Assembly: GCF_040802235.1 (NCBI RefSeq)
Contig: NC_133163.1
Location: 40,568,501 to 40,632,500 of the forward strand
Source: Manis javanica
Lineage: Eukaryota > Chordata > Mammalia > Pholidota > Manidae
Direction: 5' to 3'
DNA length: 64,000 nt
This document shows positions 1-52,800 of the stretch, in pieces. The notes beneath the pieces were generated by a model. That model did not search any database, had not been told where the DNA came from, and was given only the letters and a program-made list of their open reading frames with translations. The position numbers and the translations under genes were made by a program. Within the stretch, counting starts at the first letter, position 1. Each line of letters opens with the position of its first letter.

Positions 1-920
1 TGGAACTATGCTTCTCTTAGAGCAGTAAGACCTCCAAACCAACAGAGTAGGGATCCACAGGAAGGGAAAGCAAAATCATTAGGATTAATAGTGCGAGGTC
101 CTTCCTCTTGGTCCCTAACCCATAAATTCTGCCTTTAGAAAAGAGCCCTGAATATTAGTCACTGGTCCAGAGTATAAACTTCCAAATCTTGAGAGGTGTT
201 TTCTCCCAAGCAGTGCTGTGCCTAAGTCTTCTACAGACTTGTCTCTGATACCCAAGGGTCTCTGCTGCCATCTTCATCCTCATCCCGCACTGACATGCTG
301 GGCACAGTGGGATCTGCTGACTCTGACAGCCTGTATCTGGCAGTGTTCAGGAAGCAGAGCTACCAGGAAAGGGGTTTATGAAGAATTTGACCTTCTGTAG
401 TTGTGGGAGTTGGTTTCACAGTCTAGTGAGGCTGTCAGCTTTGATCTGGAGCTGGAGCCTTAAGGCAGCAGAGCAGCCAGTCAGGAAGGGAAGATAGACA
501 GGAAATGGAGAAAAGCTGGTCAAACCCGGGCCCATGGTCACAGCTCAATGTGCACGACATTCAGGAGTCAGGGAAGCTGGAGGAGCACTCGGAGGAGGTG
601 AAAGAGCTGCAGGCCTGCCTGGCTGCCTGCCTCTGACAAACTGAGCCAGAAGACAAACACCAGCTTGCCTGAGGTGGGCAGCACCTGGCACCCAACGTCT
701 CCAAGAATAAAAAAAGAGCACGGTTTCTGGCCAGGGCATGGCTGGCACCTAAGCTGCGGGGCAGCAATGGTAATGCCCTCACATACCTCCTTATCCCCTT
801 GCTCTTCTTTTTTAGAAAACATAGCATAGACAATACACGGTTGAGTTTGTTAACACTGCAGTCTAGAGAAGTTCTGGAGAAGAAGTCCCCTTTTAAAAAG
901 GGACATATATCAAATTACGT
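1..920. other. Non-coding, probably CCDC175 intron
   Basis: No exon or recognisable repeat is seen here. Positions 500-760 are GC-richer than the surroundings and carry short open frames on both strands, but none resembles a known protein, none has splice signals consistent with the neighbouring exon phases, and all are soon interrupted. By position it lies upstream of a CCDC175 exon and is probably intronic. Confidence 0.5.
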
Positions 921-1000
921 ATGCATGCAACTTGTATAAAAATAAAAACAAAGCTTTTAAGAGTAAACTGTGTGAAATATGGCTTATGAATCTTTACTCT
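921..1000 (+). repeat. Copy A of a short local duplication
   Basis: An approximately 80-bp stretch (A-rich core, then a segment containing ttttaagagt and tatggc) reappears diverged at 1659-1750. The two copies flank the dispersed repeat at 1195-1650. Either they are a diverged duplication, or they are parts of one older element split by a later insertion. The family is not identified. Confidence 0.45.
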
Positions 1001-1194
1001 TGATCCTGCATTGTGATACTTTTAAATCATCGTGTTTTTGTCTTTTTGTATTTATTCATAAAGATTCTAATAGCAATTTGGGAGGAGACATATCAGGCTG
1101 GCATATCACTGTGTTAATTAGGGCATAAGCCAGCTGCTCTGTCAAAGAAATGCCAAAATGCAGTGAACATAAGCAAGATGTGTAGTCCAGGGTT

Positions 1195-1650
1195 AGCAGC
1201 CCTCTGTCCTTAGCTGGGCAGTTGACCTTAGCTTACCTTTCTGGCTCCTTCCCCTGGTAGCCTGATAAAGGTGGACTGTCAGTTGTATTATCAGGCAATA
1301 TTGCTCATACTGAGCGGCCCCTGGCTGGTGTGTCATGTCTGGACTGGGAAAATAACTGGTGGGAACCCAGAGCATTGGGCTTCCCTGGGTTTTGTGCCTC
1401 TCTTAAATGGGTTTGTCCCTTTTGGGAGCCAGGAAGGGGTGCCCAAGGGATGTTGGTTCCTATTTGAACGTAGGGCTTCTAAGCCAGGGAGGCTGGCACA
1501 CCCACTCGCAGGTGCTCTCTTTCTCTTGCATTTGAGTTAATGGTCACTCCACTGGGGTCGAAGGACACTAGCCTCTGGTTGGCTTTGTTGAGGGTGCCTC
1601 CTACTGGGGAAGCACGCCTGGCATTGCTCTGCAGGCACTTGGGCTTTCCT
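1195..1650. repeat. Dispersed repeat, copy 1 (LTR-like, unnamed)
   Basis: This interval aligns by eye with 52095-52540. Shared landmarks in the same order are gcctgataaagg, then tgtctggactgggg/a, then a gtgnctctt...gtccctt block, then a block ending in cacacccactc. Length (about 350-450 bp) and lack of coding potential suggest an old LTR or non-autonomous transposon. I cannot name the family. Confidence 0.5.
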
Positions 1651-1658
1651 TCAAACTA

Positions 1659-1750
1659 TGTGTGTAATGCAGCTTGGATAAAATAAAAACTAAGAAACAA
1701 AAGGTTTTAAGAGTGCACTGGGTCAAGTATGGCCCATTCAAATCTTCAAA
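1659..1750 (+). repeat. Copy B of a short local duplication
   Basis: Diverged second copy of the stretch at 921-1000, recognised from the A-rich core followed by ttttaagagt and a tatggc segment. It lies directly after the dispersed repeat at 1195-1650. Confidence 0.45.
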
Positions 1751-2721
1751 GTCTGAGTATCTAGTTGAGAGGACTCTCTGACGTGGTCATTATTGAAGAG
1801 AGATGTTTATTTCTCTTTCCTGGTACAAGCCGAAGGGAAAGTGTCCAGGGCTGGAAGAGCAGCTCTCCCATCCTCAGCACGAGGCCAACCTGTGTGGGTC
1901 CAAGTGCAGCTTCCATTCTCACCCTCTTCCAGCCAGGGGAAGGAGGAAAGGCTGCGGGGGCACAGACCCCTTCCTGCTGCAGGGGCAGGACCCAGCAGTG
2001 GCACATGCCACTTCTCACCAACTCGGTGGTCACATCCCTCTGCAGAGGAAGCTGGGAAGTCACCTTAGCTGGCAGGCAGATGCTCAGGGAAAACCCAGGA
2101 GTCCTGATATTGAAGGACAGGAGAATGGATAGTCAAGTCAGCTGGCTGGCTCTGCCTTCATCACCATTTTAAACCCATCTTGACTTTCTTAGAGAGGTCC
2201 AACTGCTATTCCATTTGAGACTAAATAAAACCTGAGTTTGAATAATTAACCAGACATCCTCATGTTTTGTTGTGGACCCTTTTTATCCATTTACTATAGC
2301 ATTATATCCAATTATTTCTGCCTCCTCCCCATTTCTTAAATCCACATTTCCTAGAACTTGTGTGTATTCTGTTCTGTTGCCTCTTTTTTCATAAAATACG
2401 ATCAAAAGAAGTTTTCTTAAATACGTTTTTGAGGCACATATAGTAACACTGATACAATCATGGCCGTAGAGCTATAGAACTGAAAGCGTCTCCGGAGAGC
2501 CAGCTGAGTCTCATCTGCTTACTTTCGAGCTTGCCAGAGAGTGAGTCAGGCAGAAATATTTTTTAAATATCTACTATGCACCAGATACTTGCACCTCAGG
2601 AGGAGAGGAGACTAAGACAGACAGAACTCTCAGCCTCACAGAACTTGTATTCTACTCTAGCATGTTAAGTGTGAAAATTCTCCCAAATCATACCTCACAA
2701 TTAACTTTGCTTTCTTTAAAG
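1751..2721. other. CCDC175 intron, nothing recognised
   Basis: Apart from open frames of about 100 codons around 1761-2172 that have no recognisable product, nothing is seen. It ends in the pyrimidine-rich acceptor ctttctttaaag at 2710-2721. Confidence 0.5.
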
Positions 2722-42363
<39,642 letters not shown>

Positions 42364-42485
42364 TAAGGAAAAACTAACAAAATAAGGAATGCAACTGCTG
42401 TGAATTCAAAAGGCATAAAAGAAAACAAGTGGGTGCACTTTCATATTTTTCAACACTGAAGGGAAATCTTTTAAGTTTGAGATTT

Positions 42486-42491
42486 AATAAA
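42486..42491 (+). terminator. CCDC175: Poly(A) signal candidate for CCDC175
   Basis: AATAAA 123 bases after the stop codon, the first one downstream. Confidence 0.6.
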
Positions 42492-43139
42492 CTTGTATAA
42501 CAATGAAATAGCACAATCTGTAAATAACCTTCTAAACAATACAAATGGGTAAACATAAATTGTTAGGTTAAGTGCTAAAAATCTCATTTGCTTCCATGGC
42601 TCCAGCCATAAGTCTCTTGAAGCCTTCAGAGCATAAACATTGCAGCAGACCTACCAATAACTAACCACAGAAAACTGTTCATGTGCTCATTCTGTATCTT
42701 GTTAAATAGAAGAAGGCATCAATTTTAAGATGGAACCTAACTTGGGAGATGTCATGATGTGAAACAAAAAAGCATTTCAGGATCAATAATATATGGCTTG
42801 TGTATCTATCCTTCAAAAATGCAGTATGAAAGGATGGGAATATATGAGAGTATGCATATTTATTCAGTTTGGAAAAAAGACACTAATCTTACTATGCAAT
42901 ATTTTGCATTATTTCCATAATGAGTGTGGTAGAATACAATTAAATGTCAAAACATTTGAGATTTCTTGTAGTGAAGCACTTTATTTTTGTTTTTCTTTAC
43001 AGGAATAATAATCCAAAGATGGCTTTGACCAAACAAACTACCTACAAACAGAAAACCTGTTACCTAAATTATGCCTATTTTTAATAATAGATCAAAATAC
43101 TGTATTGGTTAAAATAAATAGATAAGCAAACCAACATAC

Positions 43140-43145
43140 TTTATT
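43140..43145 (-). terminator. JKAMP: Poly(A) signal candidate for JKAMP
   Basis: Minus-strand AATAAA about 480 bases after the JKAMP stop. Another minus-strand AATAAA is at 42980-42985. Which one is used cannot be decided from sequence. Confidence 0.45.
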
Positions 43146-43621
43146 TCCACATTTGCTATAAGACCCCACACTCATGTTTGTCTTTGTAATTCATTATAAT
43201 CTAAAAACAAATTGAAACATAACAGGAATGCACAATTACGCCAATGCAAGGATTTCAGATTATGCCTGGTAAAGTCTTTCGTAATAAAAATGGGAACAGC
43301 ATATTGCTAGGTACACAGAAACATGATTTTGTTCTAAAGAATAATTAAACTGCTGTCAAAGGTAAGGGCTTCCGAATATGCTTGTAGCATAATAGTGTGC
43401 TCGAAGCATGTAGTGTATTATACTATGTAGCAGAGTATAATGGTATTTTGTATTTGCCAACTCTAACCATAAAGTCCGCTAAGTCAAAAAAGAAAAAAGA
43501 AACAACTAAAAACATAGAGATATACTGACAATCTTATTTCCAAGTATGACAGAACACTATTAACACATTTTTTTTTCCTTTACTTTTTAAGAACACGTCT
43601 TAGGTTTTTAGCATCTCACAT

Positions 43622-43840
43622 TCAGTGTCCATTGGCTCCTTCTGAAAGTATCCGTGAAGGTTCAGTAAATTTTGCAGTGAACAAGTAAAAAAGGGCTGGT
43701 GTGGGTACCAAAGCCAAAAGGGGTAAATCTTGCTCAAGTTTATCTACTCTGGAAATGGAGATTATTCCATAGGCATGAAGTAACCAGTGGCTGAAAAGAA
43801 CAATAAGTCTTTTCTTTCTGGCCAGAAGATCGTAGCAGTT
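43622..43840 (-). CDS. JKAMP: JKAMP exon 7 (last coding)
   Basis: Acceptor aaatttacag, then NCYDLLARKKRLIVLFSHWL; residues 240-311 and TGA at 43622-43624. It has two hydrophobic stretches (LIVLFSHWLLHAYGII and LPLLALVPTPALFYLF). Confidence 0.96.
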   Translation of the reverse strand, partial: NCYDLLARKKRLIVLFSHWLLHAYGIISISRVDKLEQDLPLLALVPTPALFYLFTAKFTEPSRILSEGANGH

Positions 43841-46800
43841 CTGTAAATTTTATAAAAGAAAGAAAAGAGGAATACAGATTAGATTTAACTAGCTAGATAA
43901 TTTATGACATTTTAATTTAAAATGTATTATTTATTTCCACACAAAATCATAACTTCAGAATCATAGAATGTTTGAGCTAAAAAGGACCTAAGGAATCACT
44001 CATAATAGCTGCTACACTTTACAGATGAGGAAACTGAGGCTTTCTACAGCCATATAAGCACTCAAGGGCAGCACCAGGATGGAGCCCCCGTCTCCAAGTT
44101 CTAGTCTTATGCCACCACTCCACCCTGGAAACACTGTCATTTCGTCTGAGAGATATGAACTAGAAGGGGGACTCCACATTATCTGCCTTCTTCCTGCCTG
44201 GTCCCCAGTAGCTGAGTTTAGGTGGGAAACAGGAGATATGGACACCCAGCTTCCTTAATCCGTAGTATTCCTCAAGGCTGCTGCCTGGGTAATTAATGAC
44301 ATGTGGATACTCTTGATTTCTTTTTAATCTTTAGTACAGCTCTATAATATGCAGAAATTACAAGGACCAAATTATTATAAAATTAATATCTAACTGTGCT
44401 AATAAACACACTAAAATGTAATTTGCAATTAGTTACCAACTCTCTCTCATTAAATGGCTCACCAAGTCTCCTAGAGCCTGACTTTCTTGTCCTGACGCAG
44501 GTCCCTAGTCCTGATTCATGTATGGGATACTAATTGAAGTACATGAACATTTTGTATAGGAGAGATTCTAAAGGGCACAGTAACAAATAACATTTCAAAC
44601 TAATTTAACTATCCAGCATGGTTATGGATAGTAAATGAAAATTCAAAAACTTTATCTTACTCAAATATCCCATCATTTTCCTCCTCAAATCTTTCCCTAG
44701 AGCTGATAAAACTGCCAAAACTAATTTACTTATCTTCTTTAATTAAGCATACTGCAATAGTGATGAAAGATTATAAAGGAAAAAATGGGGATAGTAAACA
44801 AATGGAAACATTTGAATAATCATCATTAAAGAACTCTGTCTAGTTCCTCTATTATTCTACCTAAAAATCACTCCTCTCACTTTCTCACCAATGTTAGTAG
44901 AAAAAGGAGCATGAACAAGAATCACTCCAAAATAGTTAACAACTTACTTCTTCTGGGTTGAGCTTTTTTATGTTAAGACTGAGAAAGCACCTATCAAATC
45001 AACTGTAGGGTGCAAGTGAAGACAGTGCGTAGGCACCAGATTAGCAAGCACAGGCTGGAAGAGCACGAGACACTGTACACTGCCATTCCTTCGGAGTTTA
45101 ATGTCAAAATAGAGTTCTTTCTAACAGTGGCTTTCCACTGAAATACTAAAAAGTTAGAGGCACAAAAGGGATCTCTCAAAACAGGAACAGTGTGAAAACT
45201 AATGTGCATGTTATTCCCAAAATCACCAAAATATTATAGATAGCAGAGGGCAAAAGTATATATCCATAATCAAGAAAATAAAACTGGGGACAAAATATAG
45301 AAGGGAATGCAATGTACAATTATTGATGACTGCTAGTGTTGTCATTGTAAAATAAAGTGTAAAATTAGTGCTATATACAATAAAGCATTTTTAAGTTTTC
45401 CTCAAAATAGTGTTAATAAGTTTCAACATTTCAATACTTAAATATTTTCTTTATAAGTAAATCATGTGAAATGATTTTTTTTCCTCCAATGTGCTGGAGA
45501 GTTGAGCCAAACTACTTCACTAATTTCCTAAGCAAACATAGCCCAGTATACAGCCTTTCATGAAATTAACTAATGAGCTAAAAACTATGGAATGATATCA
45601 AGTAGCCAAGAATTACTAAAACAATCAGTTGTACTATATCATATGTACTATTCACCTATTCAATTGTCAAATCTATTTAAAAAAGTCTTTAAAGAAAAAA
45701 GATTTCCTACCTCTATTTCAGAAGCTGACATGTACACAGCCAGAGTAACTAAAGATAATACTAATATAATATATGGGAAGGCATAATCTGAAAAACAAAC
45801 ATTGGTATTATGTTGAAATTTAAGCAAATTTTCTGAATAAACCATCAAAAAAATTCAAACAGCATAGCTTTCCCCAGGATCATAAACTTTCTCAACCAGT
45901 CCTGTGACAGACTTAAGCCCTACTGCCCTAAGACAGTGGTCAGCAAACATTTTCTGTAAAGGGCCTTTATTTTTGGCTTTGCAGGCCATACAGTCTCTCA
46001 ATCACCCAACTCCAGAGTTGTGGTGGGAAAACAGCCGGACAATACATAAGTGAATGAGCGTGGCTGTGTCCAAAAAACCCTTTATGGACAATAAAACTCA
46101 AATTTTATATCATTTTCACATGTCAAGAAATACTTCTCTTCTTTTGATTTTTTTTCTAACCATTAAAAAATGTAAAACTATTTTGGGCCCAGCTTTGAAG
46201 ATTCCTGCCTTAAGGCAACCACTGAATGTAAAGAATTAACTTCTGTCCTATGCAACTAGGATGATACTTGTTATATACCAAATTTGAGAGAGTTTAGAAA
46301 ATAATCAAATAATGTTCTGTCTGTGGTTCAGATGGGGACCTCTGGACCTTCTCAACAGCTTCAGTTGAGAAGGGCTATAAGAGTAATTCAGCTTTAATTA
46401 TTCCTTAGAAAAGTTAATTTATCAATAAACCTCAAAGGAAAAACTGGATCATTCAGTGCTCTTAATTTCAAAGTTTTAGAAAGTTCTACTTCAGATACAC
46501 TACAATAATATCTTAAGCAAAACTTTTTCTTATAAAATACTACTTTCTCTTAAAATGTTTTAAATTTATAACAAACTAAATAGACAAATTGAGAAAAAAA
46601 TACTTTGAATTATTTTTGATTAATTATTTTAAAACAATTAGCTTCAATTTATGAAATCAGAAATCATTTACATTGCAATGGAATCCATCTAGAACAATTC
46701 CAAATGTTAAATCAGATGCAGAAACCAGAACACTGAATTGTCTATACAGGTCTGATTCCAGCTTACCAAGTATGAATGACTTGACATTCAGAACCTTTTA

Positions 46801-49800
46801 CTTCATAGACAGTGATTAGGTTCTCAACCAGCCATTTAAAAAAATCCCATTTAATTTATAAAAAGCTTAACAATGATGCTAATGACACAATTTAAGACCT
46901 GGTAGTAGTCACCTAAGGTAAAAAGGAAGAAGTTTCTAACAAACTTATATTAAAGATTATAGTGAGAATTCTCTTACTTTATTTGAAAGGTTTTCATAAA
47001 GGAACTTAGAAATCTAAGACCTAATTAATGGTAAATAGTATATATTATTGAGAGTAATTTCCATATATTATATGCAAAAACTGGTATTTGTTTTTTAATT
47101 AGTACTAAGGTTTCTAAAATCTTTGTCTTTAAGTTATAAATGTTCAAATACAAGTACTTCTAAATAGAAATCAGTTTTGATTAACTGCCACTGAATTCTT
47201 GAGATTTTCTATTCCATTCCAAAAAATCCATGACTTTTAAAATAAGACTAGCTATGTATTTTAGCAAAAAATATATACTATGATTTATCTTCAAGGTTTA
47301 AAACAAAGTATTTTAAAGAAAAGGCTCCAAAATTATACTCAGAGAATATATACTGTTTATCACACAATAAATAAATATATTTCATTGACTTTACCCATCG
47401 AACTTACATAAAAGGCCTCCACCCACTGCCTGAAGTACAGTTAAAATTGGGAAGAAGTAAAGTGCAGCATAAATGCTTTTAAATCGATCAGACTTCCCTA
47501 ATCCACAGGCGATCTTCTTCACCAGAAGAGGGCGAAGCAGCATCATCAACACCAAGCAGAACGCGTAATAAATAAATACGATGGTGTATCTGTAAAATAA
47601 GGAATTAGAACATCGAGAATATGTCTTAAAATATTTTTTTAATTGATCATTTTAAAATCAAAGATCCTAGAAAGGGTTAAAAAAAGTGTATTAAAAAATC
47701 TACCCACTGAATATTCACATTGGTGCAGGGTTGGCCAAAAAACTCTCATACACCCCTGGAAAATATATGCTGGTTCCTTTCCACTATGAAGTTTGGAAAT
47801 GTGTATCAAAGCTCCTAAAAATGTGTATAACCCTATAATCTAGCATTTTACATACAGAAATCTATCAATGGCAAACAAAGATACATAAAAAAGCTTTACA
47901 AACAAGGATTTTTATTTAATAATAAAACTCAGGAACAAAATTAATATACAATAAGAAACTGGTTAAATTTGAGTAGATTCATGCTGGAATACTGTGTAGT
48001 CATTAAAAATCTAGTTATGAAAGAAATGTAAGGAAAAAGTAACTGTGTCTAATATAATAAGTGACAAGCAGGTTACAAAATAGCATGTACACATTATAAC
48101 CTTAATCTCCTCTAAAAAATATGTACAAACAGAAATGAAACTATAAAGAACATTTTTAGTAGTGGTCACCACAAGGAATGGAATTACAGATTTTATTTTT
48201 GTGTACTTTATGTTTTTCAAATTTCCTATAATGTAATTCTTATAATCTGGAAAAAAAGTTATTAAAAAGATCTCTCTGTATCACCATAGTTTCTTGTTCT
48301 TTATTTTGAATAATGAGATTTCTCTGCACAAAGTCCTAACCTTTTCATGAGGATTTTCAGCTCATTCATTCTACCTTACTACTTGACTGCTCTCCCACAC
48401 AGGAAAGAGTTACCAGAAGCCCAGCAGTTGTCAGATCACTGACCACTCGCACAATGATAGTGCATTCTTGTTTTGGGTCCAGCCCTGTCCTGTAGTGCAT
48501 TATTACATGTCTGACCTATTGGATGATAAGATTTTTTGTCTTGTTAGGCTATCAAAACAAAGTAGAATCTATTCCTCCAACTTGTAGTTCCTTAAGAGCT
48601 TCGAAAGGATTATTATTTTAATCAGAAGGAAATCATCTCATGTTACTTCTCCTAATGAACCAGGAAACTAGTCTCTGGAAGCAAATGGCCTGTTTCCTAC
48701 CTATGCCCTCCACCAGAAGACTTCATCTTGCACCATCACCGCTCTTCAATCATGCCTCCCATACAGGGGATACCATAAAGCTGATGAGCTAAAACTAATT
48801 TTTGTTACAACAATAATCACTGCTCATTTCCAGTAACTCATCAAGTTTTAGTAATATAAACATTAATTTATGCAGTAAGCTCCTACTGACAAAAGCTTGC
48901 ATGTTTTTTTAAGTCTCATCTAATCAATTTCCCCTCCAGACTATAATCATCAATACACATATCCTGATATTTTTCAATTTGTAAAGAACTAGGCTACATA
49001 TGCCAATGGAGAAAATGACCTCCATTAGTCAATGTAATAGTGTTCCAAAGGTTTCTGGTAATTTTGTGCCATTACTTTTTGTTGACTCACAAAAGAAAAA
49101 AATTACTGTAACTTTTGGTAGTCCTACAGCTTTCTGGAATGTTTAGTCCCAGTCTGGCCATATATGTTTTAAATAGTTCCATAAAATAAATAATATATAT
49201 AAACCCAACATTAATGCTATACATTCTCCTCATAATTTTCAAAAACCATTGTTTCATGTAACTAATAAAACAAGGCTGATATGCCATCCCACAGTAATTC
49301 ACTGGTAAAGCTGCTGGAAAAAAAAAACAATTCAAAGATAGTGAACAGATGGAAAATGTCCTAATCAACAATGTTGTGTGTTGATTCTGATGGAGAGTGC
49401 TGACTGGATTCTGAGACTTTACCCAACTCAGCAGGAAAACGTGCTGTAATAAATTACAAGTGGCTGTATAGATGCAGAATGAGGACTGGGAGCAACTTGT
49501 TTGCCATCTCTGTTCTAATCCTGTATTTTTTTTTTTAACTCTGCTACTCTAGGCTTTACAGACATTATTAAAAAAATACTATAAATGTGACCAACAGTAA
49601 ATGAGTCTCATTTGAAGTAAGATGGTTATATACAGCTTATTTAAATATGACATCTGATTCACTTGCAAGCTCTGTAAATAGCATCAGGCTTATTTCAGAA
49701 GTGCTTATACACACTTCAACACCAACACAAAAATCCTTTTTCCCTTCTACTATACTAAGATGTATTTCTATTTCCTCCTATCAGACTATGTATCCCTTAA

Positions 49801-52800
49801 GAACATCATTTCTGTGTAGGTTCCCCTGCCTGAAGCCATTTTGCAGTGCTCAAATGAAATGCTGAAATGAATGAAATCTATAATTACCATTTTTTAAAAA
49901 GTGATCTTAAGTCTGTATAAATACTTACAGTGGGTAGACAGCTTCATGCGTACAATGCACTGTGGTAATGTAATCTGGACTTGGGTTGTAAAGCATTGTG
50001 TACCAATCAGAAAGCATCAATACTCGACATGAACGGATATAAAGAACGCCAACCGGGTCACTCACAAGTAAGGTGATAACAGCTGCCACACTGCACTCAA
50101 ACAATGCAGTGATGTGCTGGAACAGGGCACTGGAACTGGCAAAACAAAGAAGTACACTTGTCAGGACATTTTCAGTATTTCAGTGGCTTTAAATAAAATT
50201 TGTATGTTTCAAGACATGGATTCTAAAAAGAAATTTTAACTGATAAATCCTGAAACTAAAAATCTAAATTGGTGAGAAAAGCCAAACATACATGAAAACT
50301 ACCTGAGAAGAGTTGAACCTTCTTTACTAAAAAGGGATACTCATCCCAGATTACCACTGTGCCAACAGTGTCTAAATATGCAGAAGAGCAGAAATTAGAT
50401 ATACTTTTATCTTCAGTATCTTGTCAAACTGTTATTAAAAATTTTAGTTATCTATGCATCATTTTAAATTATATTAAATATAAAAAGTACATAAAAGATT
50501 ATATGCAATATATATCAGATATTATAATCATATAATAAATACCAGAAGCCCATTATCTAACCCAATTACTGGAATATTAACAAGTTATATCTACCTCTGT
50601 TTCTCCCCATTTCTCTCTCCTGTCTGTGCCCTAGAAGTAACCATTATACTAAATTATCTTTACTTTTTCTAAACAGTTTTTGTTCCAACTGTATTGATGG
50701 TTCAAAACTACTCTATTCAATTTTACTTATTTTGAACACTATAAAGTGATGTAAGTCTTCTTAAGATTTTTTTTTTCCCCATTCAAAATTACATTTCTGA
50801 GATTCATTCATGGTGTTGCTTACAGCTGAGACTCGGTCATTCTCCCTGTTGCATGGTATTCCATGGTGTGCCTCTCCCACTGTTTATCCATTCTGCTTGT
50901 TAAATATGTCACAAATGTCTTCCTCTCAGTTTATGGGTTGAATTTTTCACTTCGTGATGCCTTTTTATACATAGATGTTCTATATTTTAGTGTAGTTCGC
51001 TCTACCAATTTTTAGATTTCTGGTTAGCAGTTTTAGTGTTTTATGAAATTCTCACTCTAATAAAAATATTAGCCCACATTTTTTCCTCAAAGTTTAAAAT
51101 TCTGCTTTTCAAATTCATAACCTTTAACTCACCTGGATTTCTATGTATAATATAAGGTAGGATGTAACTTCAGATTTTCCCATTTGGATATCCAGTTGTC
51201 CCAGCAGCAGCATTTTATTGAACAGTTAGTTAATCTTTTCCCCCAACTAAATTGCCACACTATTGCCATATAAAGTTTTACAGACAACTGGTCTGTTTTA
51301 AGGTTCTTGGTTTTGTTCTTGGGGTCTGTTTCCCCTGGAACAACAGAATATAACAGTAATTCTGATATTACATACATTCATCTACTTCAGAGGTCTTGGC
51401 TATTCTTAGGCCTCTGCACTTCCATATAAATTTTAGAATTAGCTTGTCAAGCTTCACAATATAATCCAATGTAGCTTAACTACCTTAGCCTTAGTCACCT
51501 CATAGTACCATGATACTATAAATGGAATACAGGAAGGTAAATGATTTGTATATTTATCTTAGAGCCAGTCTCTTTAGTAAATTCTCTTATTATTACTAGT
51601 TATCTATTCTATTGATGCTTTTGAGTTTTCTGTTTGAACAATGTTTTAATTATCTATCACTGCATAACAAATTAGTGGCATGAAACCACCACCACTGATT
51701 ATGTCTCACTATTTTGTGGTTTGACTGGGTTTAACTGAGCAGTCCTTTCTGTTCCATATGATGTCAATTTAGGAGCTTCAACTGGGCTGCTGTGTTTAAA
51801 GTAACTAACTCACATGACTGAAGTAGGTGCTGGGTATCGCTGTGAGCACAACAGGGCTGCTGATCAGAGTACCATGTAGCCTCTCTTTTATCTTTAATTA
51901 TGTGTGTAGGTATGGATTTTTTAAAATTTATTCTGCTTGGGCTATGTTTTGATTTCCAGAAGCAATTCTGTGAATCTCTTTTACATTATTTCTGTAAAAC
52001 CTGAAGCCTGTATGTCTTTAAATATTGGCTCCTCCTCATTTTCTCAGAGACTCTGATTAGATACTCTGAACAGAGTTACAAAAACTTAAACCTGCACATG
52101 AGAACTGACTTTCAGTTAGCTCCGTTTCTCTGGAAGCCTGATAAAGGCAAAATGTCAACTTTATTGCTAGGTTACATTGCTTATGATACAAATGATCCCT
52201 TGATTGGTAAACTGTGTCTGGACTGGGGAGAACTATAAATGAATGATAAATACCTGATGGGGATACCATGGTTTGGCTTTCTTGAGTTCAGTGACTCTTG
52301 AATAGGTACGTCCCTTGCAGGACTCTGGAAGGTATACTTACAGAGATGTTACAGAAAGCTTGGCTCCTTTGGGTCATAAGACGTTAAGCCTGGATGACTC
52401 CCACACCCACTCAATGTGGATTTTATCTCCTTGCAGCTGAGCTCAGCTGCTTCAAAAGCTCTTGCTGACAAGGCATGTTTTTTGCTGCTCTGCTGGCAAG
52501 CTGTGTTCCTTCTTAGTAGATTGCTGCTTGGTATGACCTACAGTAGTCTCGTACCTCTGAACATTTAACTGAACCTAGGTGGATTACCAGTAGGTATTAC
52601 AGATACATATTATAGCTTCATATTAATATGTCTCAACATATTTCACATTTTCCATTTCCTTTTCTCTCCATGGGGCATTCTGTTACTTCTTTATACATGT
52701 ATTTTCTAATTCACTAATTCTATCTTCAAATGATTAACTTGCTAATCGACCTACCAATTTAAAATTTTATTTCTAGAAGTTCCTTTTTTTTCTTTACCAA

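Noticed and set aside
545..833. Overlapping minus-strand frames of 67-90 codons in a GC-richer patch
   Set aside because: All three frames are open over the same stretch, none resembles a protein, and there is no splice or exon context. Base composition explains the open frames.
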